A DNA stretch of 64,000 nucleotides, taken from assembly GCF_001659605.2 (NCBI RefSeq), contig NC_035167.2:3906001-3970000 (forward strand). Direction: 5' to 3'. Every line of letters starts with the position of its first letter. Within the stretch, counting starts at the first letter, position 1. Origin of the DNA: Manihot esculenta (lineage: Eukaryota > Streptophyta > Magnoliopsida > Malpighiales > Euphorbiaceae). A model generated the notes under the pieces. The model was not told the DNA's origin and did no database searches. It saw only the letters and a list, made by a program, of their open reading frames with translations. This document shows positions 43,165 to 54,768 of this stretch, piece after piece. The position numbers were made by a program, and so were the translations under genes.

Positions 43165-46025
43165 TGTAACGACCCGGAAATCGGACCGCTGCCGGCGCTA
43201 GGATCCAGATCGACTTAAGGTCGCCGGGACCTGTAGCAAGCCTGCCATACTCTCTATGTACCTGTAAAATCCCATACATGATCAGACATAACCTGTAAAC
43301 CTCTGCCATCTCATACCATGGTTCAACCTGTGCATGCACTAACTCTATACACAGACTCCCCTTGTCAGAGCACTCATCAAAGCTTTAACTGAGTCCACAC
43401 AGTATATGTGAAACCTGGTCATACATGCTCGTCAACTAGACATATACATAACAGACCATGTAAACAAAGGGATTTACATTACATCTGGGTCAAGCACAAT
43501 ACTATACAAAACCATTACAACTCTTCACATCATTATTTTTCTTTACATCATTACATATCCACACTAGACTATTATACATCTCTTACTCTTTCTCTTCATG
43601 TACCCTGCTAGACTCCCCTGCACACTGAACCTGCAAAACTAGGTTAGGGGAGAGGGGTGAGCTATAAAGCCCAGTGAGTAGAAACACTGAAAACAGTTCA
43701 TTAATTACATGCTCTCATGAAATGCATCACATCACAAACATTTCATATTACGGATGGACATGACCACCAAAACTCCCTCCAATGTCAGTATGCCTGGCCC
43801 GGCCAGGTCTTATAACCTCTGTATGCCTGGCCCGGCCAGGTCTTACAACATTTGTATGTCTGGCCCGGCCAGGTCTTACAACATCCCTAGGGCTATTAGA
43901 GTCGCCTTGGTCCATCCACATCATCATTGTCATCATATTATGCAATGCGTCATATTCATGAAACTAGTGCAATCAACCTACTATAAACATCATGATGCAT
44001 GAACATGCTTGAGGCATTTAATTTCTTTAAGGGAAAATTACTTTGTAGTCCCTGAGGTTTAACGTAATTAACACTTTTGTCCCTCTATTTTGGCGATCCA
44101 ACACTTAAGTCCCTCACTTTCTTTTCTGTCCAACTTCGTAGTCCTTCCTTCCAAAATAGCCGTTTGGAACACGTGAATTGACAAAATTAACCCTCTTCTT
44201 CTTCTTCTTCTTCTTCTTCTTCTTCTTCTTCCCTTTTTTGCAACTTCTTCTTCTTCTTCTTCTTCTTTCTTCTTCTTTCTTCTTCTTCTTCCTACTCTTT
44301 CTGCAGCAGCTTCTTCTTCTTCTTCTTTCTTCTTCTTCTTCTTCTTCTTTCTTCTTCTTCTTCTTCTTCTTCTTCTTCTTCTTCTTTCTTCTTTCTTCTT
44401 CTTCTTCCTACTCTTTCTTCTTCTTCTTCTTCTTCTTCTTCTTCTTCTTCTTCTTCTTCTTCTTCTTCTTCTTCTTCTTCTGCAACTGGAGAGAGAAAGC
44501 ATGAAAGAGAAAAAAAAAGGAATTTCACATTAAGAGAAGGGTATTTCTGGAAAAAATTATCACCTCTCACTTTTGACTCTTTGACCAAATGGTTTAAATG
44601 GACGGAAGGACTGCGAATTTGGACGGAAGAGAAAGTGAGGGACTTAAGTGTTGGGTCGCCAAAATAGAGGGACATAAGTGTTAATTACGTTAAACCTCAG
44701 GGATTAAGAAGTAATTTTCCCTTTCTTTAAAATAAAGATGAAGTTGAGTTCTACTCACCTATGGCTGACTCTGGTCTAACTTGGTTAACTCTGGTGCAGT
44801 GCTCACTACTGGTTTCTTTGGTTCCTCTGGTCTGTAGACACACAGATGGACTCAAATGAGGGACCAAACGAACTCAAGAACATCTCTAGCAAACTCCCCA
44901 AAACCCCCTTAAAAGATCCTAAAACAATCACATAAATCATGCAAAAGAAGGCTGGACAGGGCACTTTCGGCGGCCGATTCGGCGGCCGAAAGTCCCTTCC
45001 AGAGATGAAACTCAAGCACCTTCGGCGGCCGAACTTTTACTTTCGGCAGCCGAACCCTTTCGGGGGCAAGTTTCGGGGGCTGAAAGGCACTCCAGAGACG
45101 AAAGTCCCTAACCTTCGGCGGCACCTTCGGCGGCCGAAACCCCGCTCCAGAGCCGAAAGTCCAAACTTTCGGGGGCAAGTTTAGGCAAGCTTAGGCAGCC
45201 GAAACCACCTCCTTAGCATGTTTGGCGGCCGAACCTTCCTTCGGCGGCCGAAATTGGATTTTCCAGTTAGGCAGAAACTTGTTCTGCTTTATGCAACCGT
45301 GCCCAAACTTAACTCAAAACATGCAACCACAAACCACAACCTGCATGTACGTAAGTATAGGCACAAAGGGGTCCAAAACTAACTTAAAACCCCAAACAAA
45401 CAACATCAAAACATCATATAAGCATGCTTTTACACAAAACTCACATAAAGCCTACTTAACCTAAACATGCATATCTACCCATCAACCTTCATAAAACCTT
45501 CATAAAACTTGATAAAAAGCTAGGGATCTTCACTTACCTCTTAAAAACGAGAGGATAGGCGATCCCAATGTGGAGATATGGAGAAACAAGCTTCCCAAGT
45601 CTCCAAACTTCAAAACTTTGCTCTTTTGCTTAAAACCTTCAAAATAACATCCAAACTTCTCAAAATCATGAAAGATTTAAGGGAAAACATAAAAATCACA
45701 TGAGGAAGGAGAGGAACACACCTATGGCGGCTGATGGATGAAAATTCTATCCATTTCACCGACATATGGCCTTTTATAGGTGGCTGGCCAGACCACCTTC
45801 GGCGGCCAAACGTGTTTCCGAAACCATGCAAGGTTCGGCGGCCGAACTTGCCATTTCCTTCCTTTGTGTTTTCCATTCAAAAAACCCATTTGCTTTATAC
45901 TTAAAACATAAAAACAACTTTAAAACACTTAGAAAACATATGTATTACCCTTCTAGAGTGTTCCGACACCCGAAATTCCACCGGACTACAGGAATTCTGA
46001 TACCGAACTCTAGCCGGGTATTACA
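43165..46025 (-). repeat. G3 5' LTR, enlarged by a MULE MITE
   Basis: This is 2861 bases with the family ends. It includes the 691-bp MITE at 44031-44721 plus its 9-bp target duplication, which the other LTR lacks. The promoter-side TATA box (reverse strand) is CTTTTATA at 45771-45778. The repeat block around GGCCCGGCCAGGTC has three units (43795-43890) compared with five in the other LTR. Confidence 0.93.
44031..44721. mobile_element. Mutator-type MITE with a TTC-repeat core
   Basis: The element begins GGGAAAATTACTTTGTAGTC and its last roughly 90 bases are the near reverse complement of its first 90, so it has long terminal inverted repeats. It is flanked by a perfect 9-bp direct repeat, TTTCTTTAA (44022-44030 and 44722-44730). 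The empty site is visible in the other G3 LTR near 29460. Long inverted repeats plus a 9-bp target duplication are the signature of non-autonomous Mutator-like elements. The core (about 44190-44485) is almost pure TTC repeats. There is no coding region; long open frames of Lys/Glu/Arg or Phe/Leu/Ser there come from the repeat. Confidence 0.93.
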
Positions 46026-46367
46026 ACTATAAGTTGACGCTTTTCTTTGTTTTTGTTCCAGTGCTTAGGAATCAAAAGATTAAACAAGTATGGAACTGTG
46101 AAACTGACCAGTGATTCAAGTGCAGAGAAAGCATTTATAGGTAATTTAAAGCCAAAGAGTTTAATAGCATTCAAACTGTCAACTTGCTCAATGAAGAAAG
46201 TGGAGCCTGTCGCCTCTACAAGAGCATAGATGAGTAAGGTTGTCCACATAGGTAGCAATCCCAAAAGCTTTTTCACTCTGTTCACTTCTTCTATTGTGCA
46301 AAGCTTCCCTTGCTGCCTTTCTTGATCAGGAAAGGATGTTTCAGGAATTGCAGCTTTGTCTAAGCAA
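46026..46367 (-). pseudogene. NPF copy 2, last exon, 5' part
   Basis: On the reverse strand, after an acceptor at 46368 (CATGCAG), the exon reads CLDKAAIPETSFPDQERQQG, EEVNRVKKLLGLLPMWTTLL, STFFIEQVDS and LIPKHWNKNKEKRQL, up to the G3 insertion. This is the NPF segment that follows the large central loop. Homology to copy 3 goes on into the intron to about 46653 and then stops. The exon 3 counterpart is missing, so this copy was incomplete besides being interrupted. Confidence 0.9.
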
Positions 46368-46653
46368 CTGCATGCAAGTAAAAATATTTAGCAATGATTA
46401 GTTAGAATTCTACTGTGCAGAAGAGAGATTCACTGCTGCAAAAATGGGTTTAAAGTAGCGGCAATAAATTGCTGGCTCGTGTATTTAAATTTTAATCATA
46501 AGTCAATAACAACAGTTTGAGAATTATTAAATTGACAAAAGTTATTGTAATATGAAACAATTTAATTTACTTAATTTTTTGCAATGAGTTAAAAATCCTA
46601 AAACAATAATTTTATAACTGCCATATAAGCCCTAAAATGCAATAGTGATTCAT

Positions 46654-47180
46654 CTTTATTTAAAAATCCGACCGAATGCTCACGACCGCTAACTGTAGGG
46701 CATGACACAAACGTCCGCATATCATTTTGCAAACAATTATTTTACCTTTTACCTCATAGAATTACCTATTTAGTGCACTCAAGTACAATGCTGAAAATTT
46801 GGTAGTAAATGTGTTGAAATAAGTCTAAAAGGTTCTGGCTCAAACATCATGACCAAAGTACTTATTACTCTACTTTTTAAATAAATAAGAGTATTGATTC
46901 AATATGTAGTGTTGTATTATTACTCTACTTTTTAATCATGAAAGAATATACAAAATAAGATTCAAAGGTTGTCTGCATATTTTTAATAAAAAATTAGATT
47001 CATGTGACTGCAAATTCTGTAATTTAAAAAAAATTTATATGAATAAAAATAAATAAAAAAATAAAATCTAAATCCTATCAAGATCATACTACTAATAAGC
47101 TGTTGGACAATTTCTACATAATATTTAATATTTCTTATTATTTTGTAAATTCATTACTCGAAAGAAAAATTAAAATAAAC
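46654..47180. other. AT-rich DNA replacing NPF copy 2 middle exons; no gene seen
   Basis: At this position copy 3 has exons 3 and 2, but here there is unrelated AT-rich sequence with no coding signal. A deletion or replacement in copy 2 is inferred. Confidence 0.55.
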
Positions 47181-48470
47181 TCTTTTTATTTTCTAATTTA
47201 AAATAAGCAGCTCTCGAATTTAAAGATTTAAACAAGACAATCCACATTCAATAAATTATTTATCTAAATTTAACTATTGAAAAATTATTAAATTAAAATC
47301 ATAATGTTTTGGCATATAAATCTCAAACAAACTTGAAAATCAACTAAAAATTAAAGCAAAACTCACTTTACTAGCAGAAAAAAGCCGTTGTTCTTCTCTC
47401 TCTTCGTATTTTGCTTTATTTCCATTCTTGCTGTCCTTGTCTTCCTTCTCCAGCAATCCTTTCTTATGGAAATGATTTCTGGTCTCTTTCTTTCATCCTT
47501 CTTCCCTTTTTCTTCTCCTTTTATTCTCTCTTTATTTCTTCCCCAAACAAAATTTTTTTTCTCTTTCTACCCTTCTCCTTTTAGAAAAATTACTATAAGT
47601 CTTTAGACTTTTAGAAAATCTATTAATTCATTTTTATTTAAAAATTATTCAATTAAAAAACATTTCAATATTTTCTAAAATCTCCCTCACAGTCAAACAG
47701 ATTAAATGATATAAATATTTAAAATTATAAGATTATGAATAATATTTTTTTAGCAGATAAATTTAAAAGTTATATTTTATAAAATGTATTAATATTTTAA
47801 TCGAGTGATTTTAAATAAAGACGAATTAATGAAATTCTTAAAAGGTAAAGGATTTAATAGTAATTTACTCTTTCTCTCTTAATTGCTTCGGTCCTCAAAA
47901 GTTGATCTGAAGACCTATCACATGAGGTAGGAACAGATGGACCAGGTGCTGTCTTTTAAAAACTCAAATTACACTTTAATCCTTAATTTTATTTAAAAAT
48001 CACTTTTGTACTTTGACCTTTAAAACTTCCATTTTTACACCAAAATTTTTATGAACTTCTTTTTTGAAAAATCTATATAAATCTAAACATCCTCCTTAAC
48101 AAAACTTTCTTTATAAATTTTATTCTTTTTATAATAATCATAATAATATTCTTCCAAAAATTAAAGTGTTACAATCTATGAAAGCTTTTCCAATTATACA
48201 AGAGAAAAGTAATGGGTCAGAGAAATACAAAGGACAGTCACTTGACGTTTCTTTTTCAAATAATTGTCCAATTCTCTTTGTTTTATTAGTTAAAAATTAT
48301 TTATTATATTTTTTTAATTAATCATTAATTATTATACTTTTATCAATAAAATTAAAAGTATCAGATAGATAAATAATTATATTAATTTATTTATAGGGAT
48401 GAACAGTATTCGATTCAAATTAAACTAAATTAATTTAAAAATTCAGTTTAATTTTTTAAATTTTCTTTGA
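47181..48470 (-). repeat. NPF upstream segment, copy 2
   Basis: This is homologous to 15550-16800, 18191-19000 and 63050-63856. It contains the first exon and, at 47881-47955, a decayed form of the regulatory module: the G-box core is changed to CCAGGTGC and the TTGACC motifs are reduced to TTGATC. Confidence 0.8.
47367..47425 (-). pseudogene. NPF copy 2, first exon
   Basis: The ATG at 47425 opens MEIKQNTKREKNN and runs to a GTGAGT donor after 47367, with 59 nt exactly as in copy 1. It has no following exon nearby to join, because the middle exons of this copy are missing. Confidence 0.65.
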
Positions 48471-49323
48471 ATTTTCTACTTTATTTGAGCAACAAAATTC
48501 ATTTTTAAGATTAACAAGTATCTATGCATCGCCAAAAAGGGAGATAAAATATTTTTTGCACATCACTTGCATTAAGGAATCATTTTTAAAAGAATATCCA
48601 CCCAATACAATCACGCAACAAGTGAAGAGTCGGTCCTTCATGATTGCTATAGAAGGAGTAGATTGGATCGGAAGTTAAATGGCGATGACATCTCTCAAAA
48701 TTAGTTAAGAGGCTGTTCTAAATGGCACAAACAAAAGAAACCATCATTTTTTTTAAGGCCCTTTTTAACTTCAAATCAACTTTTAGATCAAGTTAGGGGT
48801 TTCATAATTCTCTCAGTAAAAAAATAACTTATAAGAATATAAGGATTAATTTTTAAATAATGATAATATTCAATTATGAGTTTAATTTTTTTTTCTTATA
48901 TCAAGATGTTGCTATTATGGGTAAGCTAGTTAGAGAAAATGCTACTTTTTTTTTTTTTTTTGAACTTTTTTGTGAAAGTTAGAATACATTATAACTATTA
49001 AATTCAAGAGAAAATCATGATAATTTTGATAAAATTCTTTAATAATATATAAATCTACACACACTTATTATTAGTCTACACACTCATCTATATACACGTT
49101 CATCCACCACTGATGAGAGATCTCGAAGGGCCAGCCAATGCGACATGCCCCGAAAAAATCCAATTCAAGACCCCTATGCCACACTATGCACGCACATCGA
49201 TTTACTTCTCCCATTATTTTTTTTTATTAGAGTTAGAAGGCGACCTATGCCACACTTCTCCCAATTCAAGACCTATGCCACACTATGCATGTACATTCAA
49301 AAGTAAATTTTCTGAATTTTAAT
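48471..49323. other. No gene seen
   Basis: Mixed AT-rich sequence with T-runs near 48950. A short word, CCTATGCCACACTATGCA, occurs at 49173 and again at 49271, and related words lie between. I see no coding region or element ends. Confidence 0.55.
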
Positions 49324-51473
49324 TTACTTCCCTTCTGATTTTTGTTGCGGAAGCTTTTCAATTACAGGTTCAGCCATTGTTTCCAAGTCCTCAACGTCAT
49401 GCTTCAACTCATCCACCTTCATTACATCAACAACATTTGTCAGCAAAAATGTCCAAAATTAAGGATTGAATTGGTAAGATTAAGAAGGGATAGAATTTGA
49501 AAGTTACGTACCTTGTGAATGAATTCTCCGGTTAGCTGAGCATCATGAGCTGTTGCTTTTGAAACCTTCTCTATTAACATGGCAGTTTCTTTTAGTTTTC
49601 CATTTTCAGGAAGTTTTTCTGCCATCTCAGCTGATACGTTTTCTGCCACTGTTGCAACCTTTTGTACTACAGTTGCTGCAGTTTCAGTCTCTTCCTCAAT
49701 AATCTCTACCTCTTCTGTTTGTTTTACAGAAAATAACTCGTTTGTATATGTAGGATTGCATATAAGAACTTCCCTAAATTTCACAATGGGTATTAAAATT
49801 TTGTTTTTTCATCTCTAATTACAAGTTTTTATATATAAAAATGATAGATGTGTATACCTTGTATCGTCTTCGGTTTCTCCCATTTTAGCTTCCAGAATGG
49901 TAGTATGAATGATAATAAAGAGCCCAACACCCATTTTGCCCTGCATCCCATTATAAGTAGGCATGTGAAATTGGTCGGTTCGGTTTCGAATTGAACCAAA
50001 TCGAAAAAATCAAAAACTGAATTTTAAAAATATTAGAAATCGAATTAAATCAATTATTAAAATATAATCGAATCGAATCAAACCGATAAAAATCAATTCG
50101 ATTTAATTAAATTAAAATTAAAATTTATAAATTTAATATATTTGGACTTGAGATACTGATTGGATTGGATAAAGGAGAGGAGAAAAAATGTTAGGTTTGG
50201 ACTGCTGGTTGGGTGTAATAAAATTGATTAATTCGGTTAATCAATTATTTAATCCATTTAAATCAAATCAAATCGAAAACTGAATAATTTGAAAAATACT
50301 AATCGAATTAAATTAAATGTTTTAACTAACTCAATTATTAAACCAAATTAAATCAATCAGTTCAGTTTCACTTTTTAGTTTAAATCGTGCTCTCCTCTAA
50401 TTATAACTTTCTAAAGTTATTAGCCCATTTTCTGCCTTTGTAATTAAAAAGTTTTATAAAAATTAAATTCAATTAATTTTTTTATTAATTCCATTATTTC
50501 TATCTTTCTCATTTAATCCAATGCAGACTCTTCATGCTTAATAAATATATTATTCGATATATTATAAAAAATTCAAATTGAACCAATAAAACGGTTCCAA
50601 GTTCTGCTCCAACTAATTATTAATTCCCAAAATTCAAAATTTTAAGTAAAAATATAATGAATATAATGAATTTTTTATTTTCATTGTTAGGAAAATATTA
50701 AGAAAATTATTATTCATTAATTAATTTATAAAATTTAAAAAATATATTAAAATGTCTCTAAAGTTTTAAAAAAATATATTAATTAGTTCATAATGTTAGA
50801 CTTTTAAAGTAATTCAGTTATTTTTAACATTAAAGAGAAGAGAAAAAAAATTTTCTTTTCAAAATCGTCCTTCTTTTATTAAATGAATAGCCAAAATAAT
50901 TTAGAGTATTTTAAATTCTTTTTCAATCATTAATTGTTAAAATTAATTGAAAGATAAATTACTATATTTTTAAAATTCTATAAATATTTTAATATACTTA
51001 TTAAAAATTAAAGAATTAATTAATAAATTTTTTAAATAATATTTTTAAAAAAAATTTATTCTAAATGTAAATATTACCATTTAAGGAAGTTAATCCTCCG
51101 ATGATTGGGTGCTGGCGGTACTGGTGGTGGGCTAACCATATCATCCTTTACCTTCACCCTAGTTCATAAATTAAACTTTCAAATATAAGAAATTTCCTTT
51201 GAAACTATGGGAGAAAAAAATAAACAAAAGAAAATTCAAGATAATAATTATGCAAAATTACATGTGGGTATGAAGATTTCTTCTTGTTCCACCACCAAAA
51301 GCAGGAGAGATCATAATCTGCAATCCTCTATGATGCATTGCATGATGCCCATTTGAACAAATCTTCTTATCTTCAACATATCCAAGAGCACAATTTCTAG
51401 AACAAAAAGCTCTGTATCTGTACATAAGTTGAAGAAAACTTGGTAAGCTGTAAGAAGTTGCTCTGGCAGACAT
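49324..51473 (-). CDS. Uncharacterised membrane-anchored protein, five exons, 223 aa
   Basis: Five exons join in phase on the reverse strand: 51473-51262, 51158-51078, 49940-49858, 49714-49512 and 49416-49324, all with GT/AG borders. That makes 672 nt including the stop. The protein starts MSARATSYSLPSFLQL (basic and Ser-rich, compatible with an organelle transit peptide). It then has a Cys/His-containing stretch, a Pro-rich linker (MVSPPPVPPAPNHRR) and one membrane segment (WVLGSLLSFILPFWKLKW, about residues 103-120). The helical, acidic C-terminal half has ETAATVVQKVATVAENVSAE, KLPENGKLKE, TAHDAQLTGEFIHK and VEDLETMAEPVIEKLP. I recall similar unnamed plant proteins but know no function. No stop or frameshift is seen. 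Plastid location is inference. A partial duplicate lies at 55805-56135. Confidence 0.8.
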
Positions 51474-51535
51474 GGCGAAGATGGGCTTGTGAGAGAGGCC
51501 AATTGGTTTTTGCAGGTTAAATAAAAAGGCTAAAA

Positions 51536-52420
51536 GTGGTCTCTTTCTTATGGAAATTATTTCTGGTCTCTTTCTTTCATCCTTCTTGCCTTTTTCTTCT
51601 CCTTTTATTCTCTCTTTATTTCTTCCCCTCTTCTTTTTCTTTTTTGCTTTTTAAATTTTTTTTTCATTTTCTACCCTTCTCCTTTTAAAAAAATTATTAT
51701 CAGTCTTTAAACTTTTAAAAAATCTATTAATTCATTTTTATTTAAAAATTATTTAATTAAAAAATATTTCAATATCTTTTAAAATCTCACTTGCGATCAA
51801 TAATATAAATATTTAAAATTATAAGATTGAATAATATTTTTTTATCAGATATATTAATATTTTAATCGAGTGATTTAACATAGACATAAATAAATAAATT
51901 TCTTACAAAGTAAAGGATTTAATAGTAATTTACTCCTTTTCTCTTAATTGCTTCGGTCCTCAAAAGTTGATCTGAAGACCTATCACATGAGATAGGAACA
52001 GTCACTTGAGTTTCTTTTTCAAATAATTGTCCAATTCTCTTTGTTTTATTAGTTAAAAATTATTTATTATATTTTTTTAATTAATCATTAATTATTATAT
52101 TTTTTATCAATAAAATTAAAAATATCGGATAGAGAAATAATTATATTAGTTTATTTAGGAGAATAGTATTCAATTCAAATTAAACTAAATTAATTTAAAA
52201 ATTCAGTTTATTTTTTTATTTATTTCGATTCGATTTTTAATTTTAAAATTTTTTATTATTTCAATTCAGTTCAGTTTTAGTTAGAAAAATTAAAAAAATT
52301 AAACCGTTTCGATAATAATTATTATTTTCAATAATATAAAAAAATTAAATCATATTAAAATTAAAATATTTTAATTAAATTTTAGAATATTAAAAATAAA
52401 ATATAAAAAATAAAAAATTT
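51536..52420 (-). repeat. NPF-type upstream segment joined to the five-exon gene
   Basis: From about 51541 the sequence matches NPF 5' flanking DNA (TTTCTTATGGAAAT, TGGTCTCTTTCTTTCATCC and onward, compare 15818 and 47462). It begins only about 65 bases upstream of the start codon of the five-exon gene. It has lost several hundred bases internally, including the G-box, near 52000. Confidence 0.75.
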
Positions 52421-52816
52421 ATTAAATGTTGACATTGATTTCTTGCAAATAAAATTTTTACTTGTAAATTAAATCAAATCATATTTTTAGTTATCAATTC
52501 AATTAATTTAATTTAATAGATTTAAACGGTTAATTCGATTTGATCATGTAGATAAATAAATAAATTATTTATATAAAAACAAGTTAAAATGGTGAAGTGA
52601 AATAAGTAGAAATAATTAAATTTTTTCGTCCTTTGCTAATTATGGCTAATATTTTTAATTTTATCTAATTTAATTTTAAAAATGATTATTAATTATAGTC
52701 AAAAATTTATTTTGAAATATGAATTTTTTTGATATCTTGCACTTAATATAAAAAGAATTTTTTTTAAATTTTGAATTAGTGTTATTTATATTTATATATA
52801 TATATATATATATATT
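52421..52816. other. AT-rich DNA ending in a TA microsatellite
   Basis: No gene is seen. The segment ends with a TA repeat (about 52793-52816) that adjoins the 3' end of the reverse-strand LINE. Confidence 0.6.
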
Positions 52817-54341
52817 AAAGCAAAACTATTAGTTGTATTGATAAAATTTTATCAAATAAAAAGAGATAGTCCCAAATAGAGAAATGATGCCTAATAAATT
52901 TTATAGCCAAAGTATGAGCAGTTAGAGTAGCATGGCGATAAATCCATGTAATAGAAATATTAGTTCTAGAGTGGAACAAAAATTTATAATCATTCAAAAT
53001 CAAATCAAATTCAGAAAAGTCTAAATATGGAAACTAAAAAGTTTGAACCACTTGCAAACAATTCATAAAATGCAGCCATTAAAACCAGCGTACCATTATC
53101 TTTCGAGAAATCAGAAACAACACGTTAAAATATACCCTCAGAATTTTTCACAATAAAACTGTAGCCAATAAAATATTGAACTTGAAACAAAATTCTATCA
53201 ACTTGACAAAGCCAACTGAAATTGTCTAAACTTGAAGATGACACACGAATTTGGAGAGGAATGACTTCAGAATCACGAGTAGGGTTGGAAGAATAAAACA
53301 AGTTTATGCCTTGATATAAAGTAGCAGTTGTATTTCCATGCAAAACACCAGCACGTTGAGCAGCTTCCCAATCCAAGATATGATGCATGACATCTTCCAT
53401 AAGGTGAGCCGTTGAATTTTACACATGATTTCATGATAATGAGTTTTTTGCTGACCATAATCTTCATGCACAGATCATTACAAAGATTTTTCAAATCTTG
53501 TCTTGGAACTTTAAAATCTACATTAAAAAATTAAAAAAAATTAACATTAGGCTGCAAATCTCCCACTCCCCCTAACCTCCAAACTTCCTTGAACACAGGA
53601 CAGTGCAATAAAATATGATTGACACTTTCATCTTCATGGCACCAAGGACATCTAGCATCCATATCCACACCCCTTTACCTTAAGTTATCTTTTGTAGGCA
53701 ATATATTTCTACAAGCTCTCCAACAGAAATCCTTCACTTTTAGAGGGATCGAAACATTCCACAAACTAGTCCACAACTCACTTCCACATTAAAATATGAT
53801 CTTACTAACAAGTCCATACACACAAAATATGCGGACTTCGCCGTATACACACCTCTTTTATCAAAGTGCCACAAGAAGGAACCTTTCTTATTAGTAATAC
53901 TAATAAGAATACTAATAATAGTCCTGATATCTCTTGAAGAAAAAAGCTCCATTAAAATAGCAATATTCCAAACCCTCCCATTACCTTCGAAAAGATTACA
54001 AACACGCAAATGTGGTTCAATAAAATCGGGTCATCATCTGAAAAAAAAAGTATCTTCCTTAGGAATCCAAGGAGCTGAAGCCACTAAAATCTTCTCTCCA
54101 TTATCCATCCTCCACCTTCTGCCCCTCCAAATCAACTCTCTTGATGCCATCACATTTTTCCAAACAAAACAGCATCATTACTTACATTGGCGGAAAATAA
54201 ATCATCATGTGGAAATTATTTTGCTTTAAACACTTTATAACAAAGAGTATTAGAATTTGTTAAGAACCTCCACAAATGCTTGCCTAGTAAAGACAAATTA
54301 AAACTACTAAAATTTCGAAACCCTATACCCCTTCTTCTTCC
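52817..54341 (-). mobile_element. LINE (L1-type) fragment: RT end, zinc-binding region, RNase H
   Basis: The reverse strand reads, from 54340 downward: the RT C-terminal region (GIGFRNFSSFNLSLLGKHLW, LIWRGRRWRMDNGE, APWIPKED); a segment with SFLWHFDKRGVYTAKSAYF; and the zinc-binding region of plant LINE RTs (KDFCWRACRNILPT, ARCPWCHEDESVNHILLHCP). RNase H remnants follow (FIVKNSEGIF, then YRHATLTAHTLAIKF). Many stops and frameshifts make it a pseudogene. The 5' part of ORF2 and all of ORF1 are missing. The 3' end lies at the TA repeat. It is probably the same family as the internally deleted LINE at 54769. Confidence 0.85.
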
Positions 54342-54768
54342 TAATTATAATTTTCTAAAGTTATTAGCCCATTTTTTGCCTTTGTAATTAAAAAATTTTA
54401 CAAAAATTAAATTCAATTATTTTTTTTTATTAATTCCTTTATTTCTATCTTTCTCATTTGATCCAATGCAGACTCTTCATGCTTAATAAATTATTATTCG
54501 ATATATTTCAAAAAATTCAAATTGAACCAATAAAACGATTCCAAGTTCTACTCCAACTAATTATTAATTCCCAAAATTCAAAATTTTAAGTAAAAATATA
54601 ATAAATAAAATGAATGTTTTATTTTCATTGTTAGGAAAATATTAAGAAAATTATTATTCATTAATTAATGTATAAAATTTAAAAAATATATTAAAATATC
54701 TCTAAAATTTTAAAAAATATAATAATTACTTCATAAGATTAGACTTTTAAAGTAATTCAGTTATTTTT

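Larger units (their letters stand above)
28539..46025 (-). mobile_element. Tekay-type element G3 (reverse strand), carrying nested G2 and a MULE MITE
   Basis: The insertion begins TGTAACGACCCG and ends GCCGGGTATTACA, with the 5-bp target duplication ACTAT on both sides (28534-28538 and 46026-46030). Its own parts are the 3' LTR (28539-30773), polypurine tract, pol C-terminal part (30774-32077), then after G2 the rest of pol and gag (39236-42937), the primer binding site and the 5' LTR (43165-46025). Without the nested G2 and MITE it is about 9.6 kb. Its two LTRs look very similar by eye apart from the MITE and repeat-number changes, suggesting a fairly recent insertion. Confidence 0.95.

Noticed and set aside
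44068..44675. Long open frames rich in Arg/Lys/Glu or Phe/Leu/Ser
   Set aside because: They are translations of the TTC repeat inside the MULE MITE and have no independent coding signal.
51311..51502. Alternative first-exon frame starting MASLTSPSSPCLPEQ for the five-exon gene
   Set aside because: It looks like a transit peptide, but it does not stay in phase with exon 2, whereas the frame from 51473 joins all five exons.
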